Shown here one piece after another: positions 1 to 6,439 of a stretch of DNA of 64,000 nucleotides (position 1 is the first letter of the stretch; each line of letters opens with the position of its first letter). Position numbers and translations under genes: made by a program. Source of the DNA: Labilibacter sediminis (GTDB lineage: Bacteria > Bacteroidota > Bacteroidia > Bacteroidales > Marinilabiliaceae). The stretch covers positions 62,001 through 126,000 of the forward strand of contig NZ_VCHY01000018.1 in assembly GCF_005877885.1 (NCBI RefSeq), given 5' to 3'. The notes under the pieces are model-generated. The model worked only from the letters and a program-made list of their open reading frames with translations, made no database searches and was not told where the DNA came from.

Positions 1-321
1 GTTCTTTAATTCCGAACGCGACGATATAATAAAATCAGACAAGGTTTGATCCTTATTTACAGTCGCATAAGCTTTTAATACATTACTCACCCTGTGCGTA
101 ACAGACATTAAATCTAATCTGCATAAGTTTTTATTACCGGCTGTTTTCGATGGTATACCATCTACCTTGGTAACCAATGTAGCAACATTGTTAATTAAGG
201 CAGTAAACTCTTTTACTGCATCTACCAAAACAGTTACACTTTTATATTCCTCCTTAAATTTTTCAAGAATTCTCGCCACCTGTTGGTTGGCATAATGTCT
301 GGCTTCAAGACTTTTTCTCAT
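1..321 (-). CDS. Hypothetical protein, 3' end cut by window edge
   Basis: An open reading frame of 107 codons starts at an ATG at 319-321 and runs leftward off the window without a stop, so only the N-terminal part is visible. It begins MRKSLEARHYANQQ and is predicted to be mostly alpha-helical, soluble and without a signal peptide or membrane segment. I recognise no catalytic motif. It lies beside a 1.7-kb repeat-rich gap, and imperfect 21-bp repeats in that gap also read as an open frame on the same strand (see 825-951). It could belong to a lineage-restricted Bacteroidetes family, but I cannot name one. Confidence 0.6.
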   Translation of the reverse strand, partial: MRKSLEARHYANQQVARILEKFKEEYKSVTVLVDAVKEFTALINNVATLVTKVDGIPSKTAGNKNLCRLDLMSVTHRVSNVLKAYATVNKDQTLSDFIISSRSELKN

Positions 322-824
322 AATTTTCAAAATAATTAAACGTGGTTAAATCGTCACTAAATTAAAATTATATAAAACATACCATCTGTAAAAATATTTT
401 AACATTAATTAATATAATATTCACACCGAATACTACCAGCATTATCCTCTCATAATCACACCTCTTTCATAGCTCCCACAAAACACTCATATAATGACAC
501 AAACACCAATCCCACTCACTCTGATCACCCAACAATTCATCTGACCAAGCTTACAATAACACTAACATAAACTTCTTACCAACTTACATCTCTGTTGAAC
601 AGCATAACCACCTCTACTCTTTAGCTCACTCCAGCAATCAGACACATTCCCTGTTCAATTCACAACGCAACGCTCCCTTCATTTTATCATCCGATGCCTA
701 TGTTATCACACGACGCCTCTTTCGTAACAACTTCCCTGTCTTTCTTTTCTTCTAACGGCTCTTATAAGGTGCAGTTCAGCCCATTCTTGTCACACTACGT
801 GGTTATTGTCAACAGCATCCGTGC

Positions 825-951
825 CTTATGAATTTCATTCCGGGTCTTCTGAAAGAGCTTCACACCCTTCTGAAATATCGATCAACGCTTCTGAATTTGG
901 TACCGCCTCTTTCGCACCAGCCATCAACCCTTTTGAAAGAACTAACATATT
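825..951. repeat. Imperfect tandem repeat, period 21 bp, about six units
   Basis: The motif CTTCTGA or a close variant recurs at 825, 846, 867, 888, (909, degenerate) and 930, which is a strict 21-bp period. On the minus strand the repeats lie in one open frame that ends at a stop at 835-837. They read as heptads such as ALIDISE and GCEALSE, so a coiled-coil or TPR-like coding relic is possible. No credible start codon or full-length gene accompanies it. Confidence 0.6.
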
Positions 952-1089
952 CACGATGGAATAAATTCCATCGCTTGATTTAGTCGTCCATTCAGGACGC
1001 TTTGCCACACATATCCTGTCCTGAAAGGACAGCTGAACCTAACGATGGGATTCATCCCGTCGTTAAAAAGCGTAAGCCAGTTCAAACCC
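952..1089 (+). repeat. Family A multi-hairpin repeat, copy 1
   Basis: This element chains several small palindromes: CGATGGAAT/ATTCCATCG, CGTCC/GGACG, TGTCCT/AGGACA and AACGATGGGAT/ATCCCGTCGTT, followed by a conserved tail AAGCGTAAGCCAGTTCAAA. Related copies are at 1244, 1606, 1885, 3952 and (partial) 4367. No ORF is carried. The structure is typical of REP- or MITE-like non-autonomous elements; mobilisation by an IS200/RAYT-type transposase is only a guess. Confidence 0.75.
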
Positions 1090-1138
1090 AAAGGATTCAA
1101 TCCGTCAAGTTCAGCAAACATTATTCATCATGTAAATC

Positions 1139-1213
1139 AACTCTCCTCCTTACCAAAAAAGGAGTACGGTGAGGCACGAGCCGGGAGGTGGTTTTATAAC
1201 ATATAACGATAGA
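1139..1213 (+). repeat. Family B repeat, copy 1
   Basis: The copy starts with CTCTCCTCCTTACC, has the complementary GGAGGA-type arm shortly after, and continues GGTGAGGCACGAGCCGGGAGG before a GTGGTTTTATAAC tail. It is nearly identical to the copy at 1776-1849, and an inverted copy lies at 4254-4312. It always sits next to a family A element, which suggests the two families form a composite unit. Confidence 0.7.
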
Positions 1214-1243
1214 TTCTACCTTTCAAATCATCCACTTTTTTTC

Positions 1244-1375
1244 CACGATGGAATAAATTCCATCGCTCAATTTAGTCGCCCCTACAGGACGACCTAACAC
1301 TTATTCCCTGTCCTGAAAGGACAGCTCAACCCAACGATGGGATTCATCACGTCGTTAAAAGCGTAGGCCAGAACC
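1244..1375 (+). repeat. Family A multi-hairpin repeat, copy 2
   Basis: This copy has the same chained palindromes as the one at 952, ending in the conserved AAAAGCGTAGGCCAG tail. One mismatch breaks the last palindrome (CATCACGTCG instead of CATCCCGTCG). Confidence 0.75.
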
Positions 1376-1424
1376 AAATCCAATTTCGAACTCTTAAGTA
1401 TACCATATAATTTCAATCATTCAC

Positions 1425-1584
1425 AGTGCGCTGGCCAGTTCAATTGGCCCGGGCCGGAGCTAGAGTGACGCAGTCGAATGCGGGAGATTAAGGCCAATGC
1501 GAAGGCAAAAATTCGACAAGGAAGAGCGCTGAAGGATGAATTGAACTAGACATTTTGTTTCTTTTAGGGCAATGCTAAAAGAAA
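1425..1584. repeat. GC-rich element bounded by AGTTCAATT/AATTGAACT, with adjacent hairpin
   Basis: A GC-rich segment, out of character for its AT-rich surroundings, is flanked by AGTTCAATT near 1438 and its complement AATTGAACT near 1549. Directly after it comes a perfect 10-bp hairpin, TTTCTTTTAG at 1558-1567 and CTAAAAGAAA at 1575-1584, that looks like a bidirectional terminator. No ORF is carried. It may be another repeat family with only one copy here, or a fragment of an acquired element. Confidence 0.5.
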
Positions 1585-1605
1585 ACCCGTCTGTTAACAC
1601 ATAGC

Positions 1606-1726
1606 CACGCCAGAATAAATTCCGTCCCTTCAGAACGATCTACCACCTACCCAATGTCCTGGAAGGACAAGTCAACCCAACGATGGGATTCATCCCGTCG
1701 TTAAAAAACATAAGCAAGTTCAAACC
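1606..1726 (+). repeat. Family A multi-hairpin repeat, copy 3 (diverged left end)
   Basis: The left palindrome is degraded (CCAGAATAAATTCCGTCC), while the AACGATGGGAT/ATCCCGTCGTT palindrome and the tail are intact. Confidence 0.7.
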
Positions 1727-1775
1727 AAAAATCTCATCCCGAAGTGTTTAGCAAACAATATTCATCAAGGAAATC

Positions 1776-1849
1776 ATCTCTCCTCCTTACCAAGGAGGAG
1801 TCCGGTGAGGCACGAGCCGGGAGGTGGTTTTATAACATATAACGATAGG
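1776..1849 (+). repeat. Family B repeat, copy 2
   Basis: This is a near-identical copy of 1139-1213, with a perfect CTCCTCCTT-ACC-AAGGAGGAG palindrome at its left end and the same GGTGAGGCACGAGCCGGGAGG stretch. Confidence 0.7.
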
Positions 1850-1884
1850 TTTTCATGTTCAAATCATCCATATTCTCTTCTTTC

Positions 1885-2002
1885 CACGACGGAATAAATT
1901 CCGCCGCTTTATTTAGTCGTCCCGTCAGGACGATAACTTTACACCCCACTGTCCTGAAAGGACATATCACCTTATCGATGGGATTGATCCCATCGACTAT
2001 CA
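1885..2002 (+). repeat. Family A multi-hairpin repeat, copy 4
   Basis: This is a full copy with compensatory changes that keep the palindromes paired (CGACGGAAT/ATTCCGCCG; TCGATGGGAT/ATCCCATCGA). Paired substitutions suggest that the folded form matters. It abuts the 3' end of the permease gene and may act as its terminator. Confidence 0.7.
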
Positions 2003-2015
2003 CGTAAAACTAATT

Positions 2016-3866
2016 CTACACCCCTCTCTGTTTCCATAACGAAAGAATAATACCTCGTAAAGCGTTATCTCCTCCGGCGTTTAACCATCGCTCCTCAAAA
2101 TCCTCCACCTCGGCAATTTCAACTATCCACGAAAGTGCATGAAACTGAAAATTCCACTCATCAGGAGAATACACCATTACAAAGGCGGCATAAACAGGAT
2201 TCTCAGGATCAGAGAAAACAATACCATTACGATCACGAATTAAAATTATCCCAAACTTATTATGCCCTTGAATCGGTATTGGCAAACAAGCCACTCCTGA
2301 ATTTATGATGACCTCAGGCTCCTTTTCTCGTGTTAATATTTTCTTTAAGAGACTTTTGTAGCTTAAATTTAACTCAATAGCCAAAGCATCTGCTACCGAA
2401 TCAGCAATTTCCTCAGCCGATAAGTCTGTGTCATAATTTAATACCGGACAAGTTTTAATTTGGTTGACAAACCTTTCTTCACTTACATTATCTCTTTCTA
2501 CCAGTATCTCCCTTAATTCCTCATCCAAAAGCTGATCAGTCTGTTGAATACCCGTAATCCTCTCAACAATATGTAGCAAAGCATATTCACGCTTAATTTT
2601 ACCCTTGGCATAAATTAAATACCAAATTAAGGAACCCAGTGCAAACAAACCCACAAGCGTTAACGGAAACTTTCCCATTTGAAGAAAAAGAAAAGAATAA
2701 ACCACTATTCCTATAATCTGAATCCAGGGATATAGCGGAGACTTATAAGAAGGACGATAGTGTTTTACATTACTTTCGCGCATAAATATTAAAGCCACAT
2801 TGGCTATAATAAACAGCAATAACTTTAAGGCTGAAGCTGTTTTAACAAAATTTTCCAGGTCAAGGAACAAAATCACCACAATCATAAACAAAGTGGTAAA
2901 AACAATGGAAACCCACGGGGTACCGTATTTCGAAATTTTGCCAAACACAGGAGGCACAAGATCTTCCTTACCCATGGCCATAGGATCGCGTGAGGCTGCC
3001 AGCAAACCTGCATTTCCGGTGGAGACAAATGCCAGCAAAGCAGCAATAGTCATCAACACCAGTCCAAACTGCCCCATTAGCAAATCTCCGCCTATTGAAA
3101 TGGGTATAAAAGTAGATAACAAAACATCAGAAGGAACAACACCAACAGTAATAAAAACAACCAATACATACAATACCGAAACAATGCCCCACGAATAAAA
3201 TATACCAAGTGGCAGGTTACGCCGCGGATTTTTCACCTCTCCGGCTATAGCCGCAATTTTAGTAGTGCCTGAATAAGAGATAAAGATAAAACCAGCTGTG
3301 ATAAAAATTGAATTCAAACCTTTAGGCGCAAAAGGCACATAACTTGCCATGTCGACAGAAAAGAAACCAACAATAACATACACAATAAGCACAGCCACAA
3401 GGATAACAACAATGATTACCTGAAATTTCCCTGCAATCTTCACCCCTAACACATTTACCAAACTAAAAAGCAAACAGCAAGCCACTGCAATAAGTTTTAT
3501 TTCCAACTCAGAAACACCGGGATTAAACAGCAAAACAAAAATACCTATGGCCAGCAACGAAAATGCCGATTTAAAGGCCAAAGAAAACCAGGCTATCAAG
3601 CCGGCCAAAGTACCCATCATCGGGCCCATGCTTCTATCGGTAAAGAAAAAAATACCTCCTGTTTTAGGCATGGCTGTCACCAACTCTGCTTTGGTAAAAA
3701 TGGTTGGGATAATAATTAAACAACCAATAAGATAGGATAAAACCACAGCAGGTCCTGTTTTGGCAAAAGCCAGAGATGGCAATATAAAAAGCCCGGAGCT
3801 AATCATTACGCCCGCCGAAACGCAGATTACCTCAATCAGATTCAGATCTTTTTTAAGTTTTGCCAT
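2016..3866 (-). CDS. APC superfamily amino-acid permease with C-terminal soluble domain
   Basis: A 616-aa inner-membrane protein with about 12 hydrophobic segments in residues 10-430 and the APC-type first helix containing VSAGVMISSGLFILPS, the glycine-rich break used in amino-acid binding in this superfamily. It is expected to carry amino acids across the cytoplasmic membrane by proton symport or antiport. The last ~180 residues are hydrophilic and probably a cytosolic regulatory domain; I do not recognise its family. I start at the ATG at 3866 (MAKLKKDLNL), not the upstream in-frame TTG at 3887. The gene stands alone between repeat clusters. Substrate cannot be assigned. Confidence 0.85.
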   Translation of the reverse strand: MAKLKKDLNLIEVICVSAGVMISSGLFILPSLAFAKTGPAVVLSYLIGCLIIIPTIFTKAELVTAMPKTGGIFFFTDRSMGPMMGTLAGLIAWFSLAFKSAFSLLAIGIFVLLFNPGVSELEIKLIAVACCLLFSLVNVLGVKIAGKFQVIIVVILVAVLIVYVIVGFFSVDMASYVPFAPKGLNSIFITAGFIFISYSGTTKIAAIAGEVKNPRRNLPLGIFYSWGIVSVLYVLVVFITVGVVPSDVLLSTFIPISIGGDLLMGQFGLVLMTIAALLAFVSTGNAGLLAASRDPMAMGKEDLVPPVFGKISKYGTPWVSIVFTTLFMIVVILFLDLENFVKTASALKLLLFIIANVALIFMRESNVKHYRPSYKSPLYPWIQIIGIVVYSFLFLQMGKFPLTLVGLFALGSLIWYLIYAKGKIKREYALLHIVERITGIQQTDQLLDEELREILVERDNVSEERFVNQIKTCPVLNYDTDLSAEEIADSVADALAIELNLSYKSLLKKILTREKEPEVIINSGVACLPIPIQGHNKFGIILIRDRNGIVFSDPENPVYAAFVMVYSPDEWNFQFHALSWIVEIAEVEDFEERWLNAGGDNALRGIILSLWKQRGV

Positions 3867-3951
3867 AATAGCAAGTTTTAAAACCAAGCTGTATTAGAAA
3901 GGTATTGACAAAACAGAAAAAATAAAAATGACCAACTACTTTTTTTGCTGT

Positions 3952-4082
3952 AAAAGAATAAATTCCGCCGTTTTATTATGCCTTCCCTTCGCGACGATCT
4001 ACCACCTACACACAGTCCTAAAAGGACAGATCAACCCAACGATGGGATTTATCCCGTCGTTAAAAAGCGTAGGCCGGTTCAC
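3952..4082 (+). repeat. Family A multi-hairpin repeat, copy 5
   Basis: The AACGATGGGAT/ATCCCGTCGTT and GTCCT/AGGAC palindromes and the AAAAGCGTAGGCC tail are conserved. The left palindrome is partly lost. Confidence 0.65.
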
Positions 4083-4158
4083 ATCGATGGGATATCTCTT
4101 TAGTGTTCGAGAAGTTAAAAACATACACGAATACAATGTTTTATGATATGTAAATCGA

Positions 4159-4312
4159 CTCTCCTCCTTTTAAAGGAGGAGTACCTCGACGAAGAAGAGG
4201 GGAGGTAGTTTAAACCTTTGTAATACCTTACATAGTTAATGGAGTTGTAGAATTATAAAACCACCTCCCGGCTCGTGCCTCACCGGACTCCTCCTTCTTA
4301 AGGAGGAGAGCT
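4159..4312. repeat. Two family B repeats in inverted orientation
   Basis: A diverged forward copy begins at 4159 (CTCTCCTCCTTTT-AAAGGAGGAG) and a reverse copy with the intact CCACCTCCCGGCTCGTGCC segment ends near 4312. Together they could fold into a long cruciform of about 150 bp. No coding content. Confidence 0.6.
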
Positions 4313-4366
4313 GACTCCCTTGATATAATGTGGTTTACAATTAAAAAAAATCTTTTCGAACACTCA

Positions 4367-4406
4367 AGGAATTCATCCCATCGTTAAAAGCACAGGCCAG
4401 TTCAAA
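4367..4406 (+). repeat. Family A repeat fragment, copy 6
   Basis: Only the right end is left: GGAATTCATCCCATCGTT plus the AAAAGCACAGGCCAGTTCAAA tail. Confidence 0.5.
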
Positions 4407-4466
4407 TCAAAAATATTCGTCTCATCGATAACAAGGATAGCATGAGTAAACATCCGTAATACCTTC

Positions 4467-5144
4467 CTACAACTCCCTCACCACAACCATGGCTTTATAA
4501 TCCTCTAAATCAATAGGTCTTTGTGTATGCGGATAAGGCAATAAGTCCACAAAAGAAAAACTATATCCCGGTACAAGTGTATCCTGAGTCCCTGTCGGTA
4601 TTTCCAAAACCAATGGATCTTGCTGATCAATATTAACAGTAAATTTGGCTACGGCCTCGCCCGGCCAAACACAAACCACATCCTCAGGACACCTTGAATC
4701 AGAAATTAAAGAATCAAAACAAACACTTAAATTATTTTTTTCATCTTTCAGGCACTCTTTATATCCTATTTCAATTGTGTCATTGTACACTATTCCTTTG
4801 TAATAAGTATAATCCTCTACATACACATTTTTGTATGGGTAAGATGGATACAAAGTAATACAAAGCTTCACCTCCTCTTCCTTCGCTTTTCTTACATTTA
4901 GCTTTAACCACTGACCAATTTCAAAATCGTTTTTATCCAAATTACAGGCATGATAAAAACCTCTAACACTCTCCCCAAAATCATTAACCACACGCTGAGA
5001 ATCATCAGCAAAGGATATAACACAAGTAGAACAATTTAAATCATAATCTACTATTTTAGCCATGTACTGAAAGTGTGTATCATGCTCCTTTTCGCATCCA
5101 ACAAACACAATCATCAAAATACCAAACAAGATTTTATTCATCAT
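4467..5144 (-). CDS. Hypothetical lipoprotein
   Basis: A 225-aa protein with a short hydrophobic leader and a lipobox ending VFVGC (Cys16), so it is probably anchored in an outer or inner membrane after SPII cleavage. The C-terminal half contains ISDSRCPEDVVCVWPGEA, a Cys-containing pattern (DSRCPxxxxCxWxGEA) that I know from small Bacteroidetes lipoproteins of unknown role. The N-terminal half contains CSTC and further cysteines. It stands alone; repeats lie on both sides. I do not assign a function. Confidence 0.7.
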   Translation of the reverse strand: MMNKILFGILMIVFVGCEKEHDTHFQYMAKIVDYDLNCSTCVISFADDSQRVVNDFGESVRGFYHACNLDKNDFEIGQWLKLNVRKAKEEEVKLCITLYPSYPYKNVYVEDYTYYKGIVYNDTIEIGYKECLKDEKNNLSVCFDSLISDSRCPEDVVCVWPGEAVAKFTVNIDQQDPLVLEIPTGTQDTLVPGYSFSFVDLLPYPHTQRPIDLEDYKAMVVVREL

Positions 5145-5198
5145 ACTAACACTTTTTTATAAAAGATGATAAGAATTTACTTTGGTTGCGTTAAGTAT

Positions 5199-5238
5199 TA
5201 ACCTTCTATCTAACAAACCATCGTTAGATAGAAGGTTA
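5199..5238. terminator. Perfect 16-bp hairpin upstream of the lipoprotein gene
   Basis: TAACCTTCTATCTAAC at 5199-5214 and its exact complement at 5223-5238 enclose an 8-nt loop. There is no long T tract after either arm. It lies about 55 bp upstream of the lipoprotein start, so it may be an operator or an RNA hairpin instead of a terminator. Confidence 0.5.
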
Positions 5239-5350
5239 TTAATATACTTTGTTGTCCGACAAAAAACGAAATTGCATCTATAAAGTTCTCAAGATTATAC
5301 AGATGCAAGACTATGCGACAAGAGGGGGTAACTAATCCGCCTTCATGTAA

Positions 5351-5540
5351 AAGCGTTAAGAAAATCAGGAAACGTAGCGTTAAAAAGAAAAGCTGTTTGA
5401 GCGTAGTGAGTTCTTTTCTTTTAGCGAAGAGAATTGATTTTTAGCTTTTTCATGTCAGCGGCGGCTCTTTTTGTTTACTTTTTAGAGCTGCAGCAAAAAA
5501 GTAAAAGCCCGTCGGCTAGAGACAAAAAGAAAATATTATA
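5351..5540. repeat. Non-coding element with two strong hairpins
   Basis: Two perfect 10-bp stems are visible: AAAAGAAAAG (5383-5392) with CTTTTCTTTT (5413-5422), and TTTACTTTTT (5474-5483) with AAAAAGTAAA near 5496-5505. The overall sequence is the kind of repeated intergenic element seen in many Bacteroidetes genomes (from memory, not checked). No ORF. The rest of the 5145-5743 gap shows nothing further except AT-rich sequence leading to the next gene. Confidence 0.55.
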
Positions 5541-5743
5541 GATGAAATGGATTTTTACCGGACAATAGTGATTAATATACTATCAATCATATTGTTTTAC
5601 AAACAACCCTGATCAGACGCACTGCATATTCAATTCTAATGCCAATATTTTTTTACTATTTATTTCCTCCTACAAAGCTATCGAATTATAATTTTTTTTA
5701 TATTCGTCCAATCCCAATACAAACCAACTACTAACTATTCATT

Positions 5744-6436
5744 ATGAAGGAAACATTAGAAGCATCCTTTTCCATTGTAAACATCATCCCTACTACACTT
5801 TTTATTTTAATATTACTTTATTGGATAACCGTCATTTTCGGCGTTTTTAACGTGGATAGTTTTGATGTAGACGCTGATGCAGACGTTGATTTTGACCTGG
5901 ATACCGATGTTGATATTGACACTGATGCTGATATAGATGCCGATGCAGATACCAATGTGGATGCAGGCAGCTCTTTGATATGGCTTAACTCAGCCCTGTC
6001 GTTTTTTAACCTGGGCAAAATACCCTTGATGGTCATCCTTAGCTTTTTTGTACTTAGCTTATGGGTTATTTCCCTGTTAATGAATTACTACCTAAACAAC
6101 AACTCAATGTTGTTATCATTGGTATACCTTATCCCCAATATATTAGCCAGTGCATTTGTAGCTAAATTCTTTACTACCCCATTTGTTAAAGTCTTTGCTA
6201 TTTCTGATGAAGAATCCATGACTAACAAAAAGCTGACAGGAAAAATGTGCACTGTTACCATGGCAGCAACTCACAATAAAATGGGGCAGGCCGAAATCAT
6301 GATAGACGGATCTTCTTTTATAGTCAACGTGCTGGCTACCGAAGAACAATATAACTTACACAAAGGCGAATCGTGCCTTGTGATTGATTATATCCCGGAG
6401 AAAAAAATTTATTTAATTGAACCATATAAAAACTAA
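5744..6436 (+). CDS. Asp-rich membrane protein with C-terminal NfeD/YqiJ-like OB domain
   Basis: A 230-aa protein with a hydrophobic segment at about residues 12-35, an acidic linker at about 42-76 made of alternating Asp-x dipeptides, two further hydrophobic segments around 90-145, and a C-terminal beta-rich domain (about 163-230). The domain starts LTGKMCTVT and ends IPEKKIYLIEPY, as in NfeD/YqiJ OB-folds. NfeD-type proteins are the usual membrane partners of flotillins, and the flotillin gene follows after only 3 bp, so the two are certainly co-expressed. The Asp-x linker is unusual and could bind divalent cations. Function in the complex is unknown. Confidence 0.8.
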   Translation: MKETLEASFSIVNIIPTTLFILILLYWITVIFGVFNVDSFDVDADADVDFDLDTDVDIDTDADIDADADTNVDAGSSLIWLNSALSFFNLGKIPLMVILSFFVLSLWVISLLMNYYLNNNSMLLSLVYLIPNILASAFVAKFFTTPFVKVFAISDEESMTNKKLTGKMCTVTMAATHNKMGQAEIMIDGSSFIVNVLATEEQYNLHKGESCLVIDYIPEKKIYLIEPYKN

Positions 6437-6439
6437 AAC

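Larger units (their letters stand above)
322..2015. other. Repeat-rich intergenic region of 1.7 kb
   Basis: No convincing gene is present. From 322 to about 820 I see only AT-rich sequence without clear structure. From 825 onward the gap is built from separate short elements: a 21-bp tandem repeat, four copies of a multi-hairpin element (family A), two copies of a second element (family B), and a GC-rich segment with a terminator-like hairpin. Each is listed separately. The permease gene ends at the right border of the gap. Confidence 0.7.
3867..4466. other. Repeat-rich intergenic region
   Basis: The gap between the permease promoter side and the next lipoprotein holds one family A copy, a partial family A copy, and a pair of family B elements in opposite orientation. 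An open frame at 3928-4146 lies inside the repeat and is not a credible gene. No further structure was seen. Confidence 0.65.

Noticed and set aside
3867-3887. TTG start 7 codons upstream for the permease
   Set aside because: The ATG at 3866 begins the conserved cytosolic N terminus (MAKLKKDLNL); the extension MVLKLAI has no support.
3928-4146. 72-aa open frame inside a family A repeat
   Set aside because: It is made up of repeat DNA, has no family resemblance and no start signal.
5818-6036. Ser/Ala-rich 72-aa frame opposite the Asp-rich protein gene
   Set aside because: It is the antisense image of the Asp-x repeat; low-complexity repeats open several frames at once.
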